Origin: Bacteroidota bacterium
Lineage (GTDB): Bacteria > Bacteroidota > Bacteroidia > Chitinophagales > Chitinophagaceae
DNA length: 36,786 nt
Direction: 5' to 3'
Assembly (NCBI GenBank): GCA_013288445.1
Contig: JABDBX010000011.1
Span: 1 to 36,786, forward strand
Each line of letters begins with the position of its first letter. Positions within the stretch are counted from its first letter, which is position 1. Below the pieces are notes generated by a model that saw nothing but the letters and a program-made list of their open reading frames with translations, was not told the DNA's origin and ran no database searches. The position numbers and the translations under genes were made by a program. Below are positions 21,964 through 30,081 of the stretch, one piece after another.

Positions 21964-24117
21964 ATGATCAGAAACAGAGTAATAAGTTATTTTTTAGTCT
22001 TGTTTTCTTTAATATCCGTCCATGGATACGGGCAGGATACTGTGGTTTATAGCAACCCTTCACGAAATGTAATAATAGGGGATAAGGTTGCGATACTGGA
22101 AGATAAGCATAATGACCTGAGCTTTGAACAGGTATTGGCATCGAAGGATTTTGTCAATAAACATCAGCAAGTGCCTAACCTGGAGGTAAGCGCCTCATCA
22201 TTCTGGGTAAAGATCTGCATTTCGAATCATACTACAGCCCCAACGTTAGCTTTACAATTAGAATATCCTACGATAGATACCGTTACTTTTTTCAGCCCAA
22301 ATGCGGGAGGAATTTATAATAAGCTTGTTACGGGGGAGTTTGTGCCATTTTATGCACGGCAGTACAAGCACCAGAGCTACATCTTTAACCTGGCCATAGC
22401 TCCATCTGAAACGAAGGTTTTTTACATGAAGGTAATTGCATCTGAGCAAATGCAATTGCCTTTAAACATTGGTACAAGCCAAAGCATATCAGACGCCATA
22501 TATACCAATGACCTGATCTTTGGCCTGTATGCGGGCATCATAATCGTGATGTTGTTGTACAACCTGTTCATCTATTTTACGGTTCGTGACAAGACATACC
22601 TGCATTATGTACTGTATATACTTTTTGTGGGTCTTGTGCAAGCCTGCCTGCAGGGATATGCTCCGCGGTTTTTTTATCCGGATTCTTTTTTTCTTGCAAA
22701 TGTAATGATCGTATGGGTGCCCGCGCTGTCAGGTATTTTTGGAATTTCTTTTACTAAAGTATTTCTTTCCGTTAAGCAATACACACCAACGCTTTATAAG
22801 ATACTTACCGGGATACAGGTAGTATATGTAATAATTATTTGCTTTAGTTTTTTTGGGGATTACCGTACCTGTGCAAATGTATTGCTTGGGGTAGTAGGAA
22901 CACTTGCAATCATTGTTTACCTGACGTCTGTAAGAATAGCGCTGAAAGGGTACCGGCCTGCAAAGTTTTTCGTGATAGCGTGGACCCTTTTTATAGCGAG
23001 TGTGGTGATCTTTGTATTGAGAAATTTCAATGTGCTGCCATATAACCACTTTACGTATTATGCGCTGCAGGGTGGTTCGGCTTGTGAGATCGTTTTACTG
23101 TCTATAGCGCTGGCCGATAAAATTAATATCTTCCGCAAGGAGAAGGAAGAGTCGCAGGCCCAGACTGTGCAGGCATTGCAGGAAAATGAACGAATAGTGC
23201 GGGAGCAAAACGTAATATTGGAAGGCAAGGTGACGGAGCGGACAATAGAATTAAAAGCCGCGAACAATGATCTGCACCAGGCGATGGTGGAACTAAAGGA
23301 AGCTGAATCGCAATTGGTGGAGTCAGAGAAAATGGCTTCACTCGGCCAGTTGACGGCTGGTATAGCACACGAAATAAATAACCCGATCAACTTTGTAACA
23401 TCGAACGTAAAACCACTGAACCGGGATGTAAGGATACTTCTGGATATTGTGGATGAAATGGAGCAGATCATTGAACTGGATATGCCGCTGGCAGACAAAA
23501 AGAAAAAGGTAGAACAGTATAAAGAAGACATTGATTTCGATTATCTGAAAATAGAAATAGACCAGTTGCTGAGCGGTATAGGCGATGGTGCGTCGAGAAC
23601 GGCTGAGATAGTGAAGGGCCTGCGCATATTCTCGCGGCTTGATGAGGATGACCTGAAAAAGGCAGACATTAATGAAGGGCTGGAATCAACCCTGGTTATT
23701 ACAAATAACCTTTTGGGTACGAAGGTGAAATTAGAAAAACACTATGCCAACCTGCCCGTGATAGAATGCTACCCTGGCAAGCTAAACCAGGTATTTTTGA
23801 ATATTATCTCAAATGCTATTTACGCTATAAAGAAAAAGTATTTAGAAAATGATGGCGGATTGCTTACTATTACGACTACATTTGATGAAACCAGCATTTA
23901 CGTTAAGATAGCGGACAATGGAACAGGCATGGATGAAAATACCAAGAAACGACTTTTTGAACCGTTCTTTACAACGAAGGACGTGGGAGAGGGTACAGGA
24001 TTGGGACTGTCCATAGCATATAATACGATAAATAAACACAATGGGCAGATCCAGGTAAATTCAGAGGTTGGCGTGGGGACGGAGTTCATTCTTATATTAC
24101 CTTTAATCCAGAAATAG
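21964..24117 (+). CDS. 7TMR-DISM sensor histidine kinase
   Basis: 717 residues from ATG 21964, giving a clean signal peptide (MIRNRVISYFLVLFSLISVHGYGQ); a TTG at 21931 is disfavoured. Domains: a periplasmic DISMED2-type beta-sandwich (about 25-160, with ASSFWVKICISNHT and LQLEYPTIDTVTFFSPN); seven membrane helices (about 175-390, beginning NDLIFGLYAGIIIVMLLYNLFIYFTVRDKTYLHYVLY); a coiled coil (395-460); the phosphoacceptor region GQLTAGIAHEINNPINFV; and an HATPase with NxxxNAIYA (N box), ADNGTGMDE (G1) and GEGTGLGLSIAY (G2). The DISMED2 domain normally binds small, often carbohydrate-like ligands. It is encoded immediately after the ThiF-nitroreductase, so it is the obvious candidate to sense the operon's product. 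Confidence 0.94.
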   Translation: MIRNRVISYFLVLFSLISVHGYGQDTVVYSNPSRNVIIGDKVAILEDKHNDLSFEQVLASKDFVNKHQQVPNLEVSASSFWVKICISNHTTAPTLALQLEYPTIDTVTFFSPNAGGIYNKLVTGEFVPFYARQYKHQSYIFNLAIAPSETKVFYMKVIASEQMQLPLNIGTSQSISDAIYTNDLIFGLYAGIIIVMLLYNLFIYFTVRDKTYLHYVLYILFVGLVQACLQGYAPRFFYPDSFFLANVMIVWVPALSGIFGISFTKVFLSVKQYTPTLYKILTGIQVVYVIIICFSFFGDYRTCANVLLGVVGTLAIIVYLTSVRIALKGYRPAKFFVIAWTLFIASVVIFVLRNFNVLPYNHFTYYALQGGSACEIVLLSIALADKINIFRKEKEESQAQTVQALQENERIVREQNVILEGKVTERTIELKAANNDLHQAMVELKEAESQLVESEKMASLGQLTAGIAHEINNPINFVTSNVKPLNRDVRILLDIVDEMEQIIELDMPLADKKKKVEQYKEDIDFDYLKIEIDQLLSGIGDGASRTAEIVKGLRIFSRLDEDDLKKADINEGLESTLVITNNLLGTKVKLEKHYANLPVIECYPGKLNQVFLNIISNAIYAIKKKYLENDGGLLTITTTFDETSIYVKIADNGTGMDENTKKRLFEPFFTTKDVGEGTGLGLSIAYNTINKHNGQIQVNSEVGVGTEFILILPLIQK

Positions 24118-24125
24118 CGAAAGCA

Positions 24126-25232
24126 TTGAATACACCGGACAAAATAAAAGTCTTATATATAGACGATGAACAAAACAATCTGAACGGGTTTAAGGCCACG
24201 TTCAGGTTCGACTATACAGTTTATATAGCGGCGAATACTGCGCAGGCGTATGAGCATTTAAAAGCGCATCCGGATATAAGCGTGGTGTTGTGCGATCAAC
24301 GGATGCCGGATAAAACCGGTGCACAGTTTTATTCGGAGATGCGGGAAACATACCCTGAACCGGTGCGGATGTTGATAACGGGCTATGCGGATATAGAATC
24401 GGTGATAGAGGCGGTGAACATGGGCCACATATTCAGGTACATAAAAAAGCCCTGGACAGATACAGACATAAAGTCGGCAATAGAGGAGGCCAATAAATTT
24501 TATATTACAAACTCGCTGCTAACTGCCAAGAATAAGGAGTTGCAATCGGCTTATGACGAGCTTGGGAAATTTGCTTATAGCGTTACCCACGATCTTAGGG
24601 GGCCGTTATTGAGCGTTATAGGCGCCCTTGACCTGGCAAAGACAATGGACAGTTTGCCAGACCTGCGGGAAATTCTCGGGATGATGGATGTAGCTGTTAA
24701 AAAATTAGATGAATTCATAAAAAATACGCACGAATACTACAACCTTAAAAGAGGCAGATTGGTATTTGAACAACTGGATTTTAATAACATTGTTAATGAT
24801 ACTGCCGCACTTTTCAGGATAGCCGGGAGAATGGATAACGTACGTTTTACTTCCCGTGTTATTCAGAATGAGCCGTTTATATCTGATGAAATATCTATTA
24901 AAATAGTGCTGAATAATCTGTTTTCAAATGCATTTAAGTTTCAGCGAAAAACAGCGACTGACAAATTTGTGGACATAGACGTTGAAGTTGCCAATAATAC
25001 TGCGATAATTTTAGTTAAAGATAATGGTATAGGCATACAGGAAAACCACATAAATAATATCTTTACAATGTTCTACAGGGCAACCTCTGAGGCAGCGGGC
25101 TCAGGTTTTGGATTGTACAATGTAAAGGATGCATTGAATAAACTGAACGGAACAATAGAAGTATCGTCAGTATTTAACGAAGGGACTAATTTTAAAGTAA
25201 CAATACCTGGAAAGGCAAATGGTGCAAACTAA
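24126..25232 (+). CDS. Receiver-histidine kinase hybrid protein
   Basis: 368 residues from TTG 24126 (no nearby ATG), eight bases after the preceding stop. An N-terminal receiver domain (1-125: D13/D14, phospho-acceptor D57 in LCDQRMPDKTG, LITGYAD, KKPW) is joined by a helical linker to a histidine kinase core: H155 in FAYSVTHDLRGPLLSVIGAL, NNLFSNAFKFQ (N box), VKDNGIGIQENHINNIF (G1/F) and GSGFGLYNVKDA (G2). There is no membrane segment, so it is cytosolic. It is expected to take phosphate from the 7TMR-DISM kinase and then autophosphorylate or relay it to the single-domain receiver encoded next. The 14-base overlap with that gene supports co-production. Confidence 0.93.
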   Translation: MNTPDKIKVLYIDDEQNNLNGFKATFRFDYTVYIAANTAQAYEHLKAHPDISVVLCDQRMPDKTGAQFYSEMRETYPEPVRMLITGYADIESVIEAVNMGHIFRYIKKPWTDTDIKSAIEEANKFYITNSLLTAKNKELQSAYDELGKFAYSVTHDLRGPLLSVIGALDLAKTMDSLPDLREILGMMDVAVKKLDEFIKNTHEYYNLKRGRLVFEQLDFNNIVNDTAALFRIAGRMDNVRFTSRVIQNEPFISDEISIKIVLNNLFSNAFKFQRKTATDKFVDIDVEVANNTAIILVKDNGIGIQENHINNIFTMFYRATSEAAGSGFGLYNVKDALNKLNGTIEVSSVFNEGTNFKVTIPGKANGAN

Positions 25233-25617
25233 GAAACTACATTTTATAGTAATTGACGATAGCAAACTTGATTGTTTTATCGCCGAGAAGATCATTAAGA
25301 ATACCGGCAAGAGCGAGTCGATAAGGTCTTTTCTGCAAGCGAAAGAAGCGCTTGAGTTTGTGGCAACATCCCATCCGGATGAACAATCACATACCATTAT
25401 ATTAGTGGACATACAGATGCCGGTAATGAATGGATTTGAGTTCGTAGAGGCATTTGAGGCGCTGCCTACCCACATTACAGCGCATTATACCATTTACGTT
25501 ATATCTTCCTCTATTAATGAGAATGACCTTAACCGGGTACACAACTATTCTTCTGTAAAGCAGTTTTTGAATAAGCCGCTGAACAGCAACAGCCTTACCA
25601 TTCTATTGCAGCAATGA
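25219..25617 (+). CDS. Single-domain response regulator
   Basis: A 132-residue stand-alone receiver: D13/D14 in FIVIDDSKLD, phospho-acceptor D64 in LVDIQMPVMNG, the switch region VISSSINEND and the Lys in FLNKPLN. The long alpha2-beta3 insertion (SHPDEQSHT) is common in Bacteroidota single-domain regulators paired with hybrid kinases. It has no output domain. It overlaps the upstream kinase gene by 14 bases and the downstream lyase gene by 4 (ATGA), so it sits in the middle of a tightly coupled translation unit. It is probably the last known step of the phosphorelay; its target is not in the window. Confidence 0.93.
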   Translation: MVQTKKLHFIVIDDSKLDCFIAEKIIKNTGKSESIRSFLQAKEALEFVATSHPDEQSHTIILVDIQMPVMNGFEFVEAFEALPTHITAHYTIYVISSSINENDLNRVHNYSSVKQFLNKPLNSNSLTILLQQ

Positions 25618-26471
25618 TGACCCTTATTGAATGTCCGCGCGATGCTATGCAGGGTTGGGAAACCTTTATCCCGACCATAGAAAAGGCGAATTATCTGAAT
25701 GTACTCCTTAAAGTTGGTTTTGATGTACTCGACTTTGGTTCTTTTGTTTCGGCAAAGGCAATACCGCAACTGGCTGATACGAAAGATGTGATCCCATTGC
25801 TGGACATGAGTAATACACAGACCAAGCTGCTGGCTATTATTGCTAACACAAGGGGGGCGCAGGATGCTGTGCAGTTTGACGAGATCAGCTACCTAGGATT
25901 CCCTTTCTCCATATCAGAGACATTCCAGTTGCGGAATACCAATAAGACCATTGCGCAATCGCTGGAACAGGTGGAGGAAATGCAAAACCTTTGTGTGCAG
26001 CGGGGAAAGGAACTTGTGATCTATATATCTATGGGCTTTGGCAATCCGTATGGCGACGATTATAGTGCCGATGTGGCCATAAAATGGGTGGGACGGCTTG
26101 CGCAACTGGGTATAAAGACGATAGCCATGTCTGATACCGTAGGCGTAGCAGAGCCAGCCAATATAACCCACATATTCAAACACCTTATTCCTGAATTCAA
26201 GGACGTGCACATTGGTGCGCATTTCCATTCTACGCCCAATAAATGGGAAGAAAAGATAAAGGCCGCATACGACGCGGGGTGCCTGCGGTACGATAGCGCT
26301 ATGAAAGGGATAGGAGGCTGCCCAATGGCGGAAGATGTACTGGTGGGCAACATCGCGACCGAAAATATTGTTGGCTGGTGCGGTCAGCAAAATATTCCGC
26401 TGAGCTTAAACAAAGAGGCGTTTGCCGAGGCGTGGGAAATGGCCGGGCGGATTTTTGTGGGGCATGAATAG
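25614..26471 (+). CDS. Hydroxymethylglutaryl-CoA lyase-like enzyme
   Basis: A 285-residue HMGL/DRE-TIM metallolyase. HMG-CoA lyase cleaves HMG-CoA to acetoacetate and acetyl-CoA in leucine breakdown. Visible features are LIECPRDAMQGW (the position of the family's RD motif), FVSAKAIPQLAD, the barrel strands, the metal-binding HIGAHFHSTP (family HxH) and the signature loop GIGGCPMAED with the catalytic Cys. Length is normal (about 285-300). Start ATG 25614 overlaps the stop of the receiver gene (ATGA); a second ATG follows at 25617. It may simply be read through from the signalling operon, or it may be part of it. Related homocitrate-type aldolases are a less likely alternative. Confidence 0.9.
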   Translation: MMTLIECPRDAMQGWETFIPTIEKANYLNVLLKVGFDVLDFGSFVSAKAIPQLADTKDVIPLLDMSNTQTKLLAIIANTRGAQDAVQFDEISYLGFPFSISETFQLRNTNKTIAQSLEQVEEMQNLCVQRGKELVIYISMGFGNPYGDDYSADVAIKWVGRLAQLGIKTIAMSDTVGVAEPANITHIFKHLIPEFKDVHIGAHFHSTPNKWEEKIKAAYDAGCLRYDSAMKGIGGCPMAEDVLVGNIATENIVGWCGQQNIPLSLNKEAFAEAWEMAGRIFVGHE

Positions 26472-26595
26472 TGGGTAGTAAACTGGTCAATGCTATGCGG
26501 ATATCAGACTGTCCCTGCTGATGGCCATATTATGGACGGGCTTGCCGGAAGATATAAACGCTTAATTTTCATAAAACCTTAGTAAATTTACATGC

Positions 26596-26603
26596 TAAAT
26601 TTG
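26596..26603 (+). promoter_or_regulatory. -7 element TAAATTTG of the ParE toxin-antitoxin operon
   Basis: An exact TAnnTTTG match whose last base is only four bases from the ATG at 26608. The transcript would start at or very near the start codon (leaderless). Confidence 0.55.
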
Positions 26604-26607
26604 CGTT

Positions 26608-26850
26608 ATGAACTATGATGTTGTAAAGGAGAAACTGCATGATTTAATTGACCATGCGGAACAGGATAAAGTAATGGCGATCTATACTTTATTAAGCAAT
26701 GAAGCGGGGTCGGGAGTTGCTTATGACGAAGCAACTCTAAATATGCTAGAGGCGACAAAAGAAAATATGCTTTCTGGTAAAGAGAAAACCTACACTTTAG
26801 AGCAAACAATTGATAACATCCGTAAGCATCGAAGCAGTAATGGTGTATGA
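26608..26850 (+). CDS. Antitoxin of a ParE/RelE-type pair
   Basis: An 80-residue protein. The N-terminal helices MNYDVVKEKLHDLIDHAEQDKVMAIYTLL form the dimer/DNA-binding part common to this Bacteroidota antitoxin family, and the C-terminal half (LNMLEATKENMLSGKEKTYTLEQTIDNIRKHRSS) contains the typical 'SGKxKxYTLEEx' toxin-wrapping segment. It overlaps the toxin gene by 11 bases. It is distantly related to the truncated antitoxin at 8570. The operon is expected to be autorepressed. The promoter sits almost on the start codon. Confidence 0.85.
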   Translation: MNYDVVKEKLHDLIDHAEQDKVMAIYTLLSNEAGSGVAYDEATLNMLEATKENMLSGKEKTYTLEQTIDNIRKHRSSNGV

Positions 26851-27136
26851 TTTAATTTTTAGTCAACGTTCGCAGGAGGACACAAATACAGCTATTGATT
26901 ATTATGATCAGATAAATCCGTCACTTGGCGAACGCTTTTTTATTGAGTTATTGGAAGTCTATCAAAAGCTATCTTCAGCGCCTCAATATTATTCATTTAT
27001 TTCGTCAGTTCGCATCAGTAAAATAAGGGATGTAAAACTTCCTTCATTCCCATATGTTGTAATTTATGAAGTGCAGGAAAATAAGGTCTATGTAATTGCA
27101 ATAATGAACAGCCACAAAAGGCCGTTGTTTGGTTGA
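26840..27136 (+). CDS. ParE/RelE-superfamily toxin
   Basis: 98 residues from ATG 26840; a TTG at 26810 would add ten residues but lies deep inside the antitoxin gene. It has the fold order of ParE: strand VYDLIFSQRSQEDTNTAIDYYDQINPSLGERFFIELLEVYQKLSSAP (helical hairpin), then IRDVKLPSFPYVVIYEVQENKVYVIAIMNSHKRP with the C-terminal beta-sheet and HxxRxP. ParE toxins poison gyrase; RelE relatives cleave mRNA, and the sequence alone does not decide which. The module looks intact. Confidence 0.85.
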   Translation: MVYDLIFSQRSQEDTNTAIDYYDQINPSLGERFFIELLEVYQKLSSAPQYYSFISSVRISKIRDVKLPSFPYVVIYEVQENKVYVIAIMNSHKRPLFG

Positions 27137-27187
27137 TAGCTTATCTGCAATTTTTCAATAACCGGCGGTGGCGTTTCGGGTTTATTA

Positions 27188-27195
27188 TATCTTTG
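27188..27195 (+). promoter_or_regulatory. -7 element TATCTTTG of purB
   Basis: An exact TAnnTTTG match ending five bases before the purB ATG, again implying a leaderless or near-leaderless mRNA. Confidence 0.5.
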
Positions 27196-27199
27196 CCCA

Positions 27200-28549
27200 A
27201 TGGAACTCAACTCGCTTACTGCCATCAGCCCGATAGATGGGAGATACCGCTCACAACTTTCATCTTTAGCGCCCTATTTTTCGGAATATGGATTGATACG
27301 TTACCGGGTAAGGGTAGAAGTGGAGTATTTTCTTTTCCTCGCTGAGAAAAAAGTGATAACCCTGCCTGCAAAACTGAAGCCTGCAAAACTGCGGCAGATA
27401 TACCAGGATTTTACTGAGGCCGATGCACAGCTGATAAAGACCACGGAGCGAACTACTAACCATGATGTAAAGGCTGTAGAGTATTTTCTGAAAGATAAGC
27501 TAAAGGCCCTTGGGGCTGGGGACAGCGTGGAATGGATACATTTTGGCCTTACGTCGCAAGACATAAATAATACGTCCATTCCGCTATCGTGGAAAGATGC
27601 CCTGGAAGAACAATACCTGCCAGCGCTATTGAACCTGCACTTACAGCTATACCATCTTGCTACTGAGTGGAGGGGCATACCCATGCTGGCCCGCACGCAT
27701 GGGCAGCCTGCATCGCCTACCACGCTTGGCAAAGAAATAATGGTATTTGTGGAGCGCCTGGAGGGGCAGATAGACCAGTTACTGAACATTCCCTTTGCTG
27801 CAAAATTTGGTGGGGCTACCGGTAACTTCAATGCGCATACGGTAGCTTTCAAACACATAGACTGGGAAAAATTCGGGAATGACTTTGTGAATAAAAAGCT
27901 GGGGTTGGAGCGGATGCAGTTCACCACCCAGATAGAACACTATGATAACATTGCCGCGCAGTTTGATGCGTTAAAACGCATTAATACGATACTCATAGAC
28001 CTGTGCAGGGATGTGTGGCAATACATATCTATGGAGTATTTTAAACAGAAGGTGAAGGAAGGCGAAGTGGGCAGCAGCGCTATGCCGCACAAAGTGAACC
28101 CGATAGACTTTGAGAACGCCGAAGGTAACCTGGGTATAGCCAATGCGCTGTATGAACATCTGAGCGCCAAGCTCCCCGTGAGCCGCCTCCAGCGAGACCT
28201 CACGGATAGCACAGTATTGCGCAACATAGGTATGCCCCTAAGTCATAGTTTCCTTGCACTGCGCTCCATAGAGAAAGGGCTGAATAAACTATTGCTTAAC
28301 AAGCAAAAAATGGAGGACGACCTGGAGCGGAACTGGGCCGTGGTAGCTGAGGCGATACAGACCGTGCTTCGGCGCGAAAACTATCCGCAGCCTTATGAGG
28401 CTTTAAAAGCGCTTACCCGCGGGAAGGCCAGCATCACGAAGCAGGACATACATGAGTTTGTGAATACGCTAAAAGTAAATGCTAAAGTGAAGAAAGAACT
28501 AAAGGCAATTACGCCGCATAACTATACGGGTGTAGATTTTCAGATATAG
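27200..28549 (+). CDS. purB: Adenylosuccinate lyase
   Basis: A 449-residue member of the fumarase/aspartase superfamily. It releases fumarate from SAICAR and from adenylosuccinate in purine synthesis. The start MELNSLTAISPIDGRYRSQ is the typical N-terminus of the long (E. coli-type) PurB. Catalytic regions are EWIHFGLTSQDINNTS (His), ARTHGQPASPTTLGKE (second His) and the signature loop GSSAMPHKVNPIDFENAEGN with the catalytic Ser. Length is normal. It has its own promoter and is followed after 24 bases by the RNA methyltransferase gene, so the two may be co-transcribed. Confidence 0.97.
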   Translation: MELNSLTAISPIDGRYRSQLSSLAPYFSEYGLIRYRVRVEVEYFLFLAEKKVITLPAKLKPAKLRQIYQDFTEADAQLIKTTERTTNHDVKAVEYFLKDKLKALGAGDSVEWIHFGLTSQDINNTSIPLSWKDALEEQYLPALLNLHLQLYHLATEWRGIPMLARTHGQPASPTTLGKEIMVFVERLEGQIDQLLNIPFAAKFGGATGNFNAHTVAFKHIDWEKFGNDFVNKKLGLERMQFTTQIEHYDNIAAQFDALKRINTILIDLCRDVWQYISMEYFKQKVKEGEVGSSAMPHKVNPIDFENAEGNLGIANALYEHLSAKLPVSRLQRDLTDSTVLRNIGMPLSHSFLALRSIEKGLNKLLLNKQKMEDDLERNWAVVAEAIQTVLRRENYPQPYEALKALTRGKASITKQDIHEFVNTLKVNAKVKKELKAITPHNYTGVDFQI

Positions 28550-28573
28550 CATACTTATACTCCGAACAACTTC

Positions 28574-29938
28574 TTGAAAAACTTACCGGCGCCATTAATA
28601 CACGATCTGCAAGGCATAAAGGGCTTCGATGAGGCCTCCTTCATTGCTGCGCATAAGCATGGGCCGGTAACATCTGTGCGGATAAACAAGGCTAAGGATA
28701 TAGCTCTGTTTACTGTGAATGAAAAGGTGCCGTGGTGCAATGATGGTGTATATCTTAATGAGCGGCCCGTATTTACGCTTGACCCTGCATACCATGCCGG
28801 GGCATATTATGTGCAGGAGGCATCGTCTATGTTTTTGGCGCACCTTTTTAAAAATTGCGTTGGCGATAGAACTGGTTTGCGTGTGCTTGATCTGTGTGCG
28901 GCGCCCGGTGGTAAGAGTACGCTTATCGCATCCCTGTTAGATAAGGAGAGCCTCCTGATATCTAATGACGTGATCCGTGCCAGGGCAACAATACTGGAAG
29001 AAAACATGACACGCTGGGGATATATGAATAGTTGGGTTACCAGCAATGATCCCCGGGATTTTGGACGGCTGCATGGGTATTTCGATGTGGTAGTGGTGGA
29101 TGCTCCATGCAGCGGTTCCGGGCTATTTCGGAAGGATGCCCGCGCGCTGGATGAGTGGAGCGAAAACAATGTGCAACTTTGCGGGGAACGCCAGCAAAGG
29201 ATACTGGCTGATGTGTGGCCTTCATTAAAAGAAGATGGGATACTTATTTATGCAACTTGCTCCTATTCGCCGCAGGAGGATGAAGAAATACTCGACTGGC
29301 TGGAAGAAAATCACGCAATTGTAAGTCTTGATATTCCGATAAATGAGGAATGGGGAATTGTTAAAGTTCTTTCACCGAAGGGTATGGCCGGGTACCGCTT
29401 TTTTCCGGGGAAGGTAAAAGGCGAAGGCTTTTTTATTGCTGCTATACAGAAGAAGGAAAATGCCGAAACGCTAAAATATGCGAGATTCAAAACAGCGCAC
29501 GATAAAAAGATACAGGAGCAGGCCGGGTACTTATTGAACAATGAAGATGTGTGCGTGATAAAAACAGATAACGAGCATTTCAGCGCCATCCGTCCCGGCC
29601 ATGAACCGGATATTCAATTGCTGCAGAAGACTGTTTATTTCAGAAAGACAGGGTTGCTGCTTGGTTCGCCTACTGCCAAAGATTGGCTTCCGGCGCATGA
29701 TGTGGCGTTGAGCATAGATGCAAACGAAAATTTGTCGGGCATCAATTTAAACAGGGAGCAGGCTTTACATTTTTTGAAAAGAGAAGACATAGGGGGGCTG
29801 GAACAAATAGAAAAAGGTTGGCTGGTGGTGCGATACAACGGACTTGGACTTGGCTGGGTAAAATCGCTTGGGAACAGGATCAATAATTATTTGCCCAAAC
29901 ACTGGCGGATCCGTATGGATATTACAGATTATGATTAG
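28574..29938 (+). CDS. RNA m5C methyltransferase (RsmB/RsmF, NOL1/NOP2/Sun family)
   Basis: 454 residues starting at TTG 28574, which is the only plausible start because the stop of purB is 24 bases upstream and no ATG is near. It has the SAM site VLDLCAAPGGKSTL, NDVIRARATILEENM, and the two cysteines of the family: DAPCSGSGLFRKD (motif IV) and ATCSYSPQEDEEILDWLEEN (motif VI). The C-terminal third (from about 290) has the RsmF-like PUA/RlmI-type domains (PGKVKGEGFFIA, LNREQALHFLKRED, GWLVVRYNGLGLGWVKSLGNRINNYLPK). It is most like 16S rRNA C1407 methyltransferase RsmF, although the exact target is inferred. Confidence 0.92.
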   Translation: MKNLPAPLIHDLQGIKGFDEASFIAAHKHGPVTSVRINKAKDIALFTVNEKVPWCNDGVYLNERPVFTLDPAYHAGAYYVQEASSMFLAHLFKNCVGDRTGLRVLDLCAAPGGKSTLIASLLDKESLLISNDVIRARATILEENMTRWGYMNSWVTSNDPRDFGRLHGYFDVVVVDAPCSGSGLFRKDARALDEWSENNVQLCGERQQRILADVWPSLKEDGILIYATCSYSPQEDEEILDWLEENHAIVSLDIPINEEWGIVKVLSPKGMAGYRFFPGKVKGEGFFIAAIQKKENAETLKYARFKTAHDKKIQEQAGYLLNNEDVCVIKTDNEHFSAIRPGHEPDIQLLQKTVYFRKTGLLLGSPTAKDWLPAHDVALSIDANENLSGINLNREQALHFLKREDIGGLEQIEKGWLVVRYNGLGLGWVKSLGNRINNYLPKHWRIRMDITDYD

Positions 29939-30081
29939 AAATTGTGTAGCAAATGTTCGTTTTGCAACTATTGGTTATTGTTATAGAAACCTCAATAATT
30001 CAGATGTATAATTTTATATAGCATAACATTAGCAATTTTGGGCATAATTGTTGTACTTTTCGCCATAAATCAGATAGACTC

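Noticed and set aside
18885-26471. Classical LuxI/LuxR quorum-sensing locus
   Set aside because: No LuxR-type regulator is present, and the acyltransferase resemblance is only at superfamily level; the operon is kinase-based.
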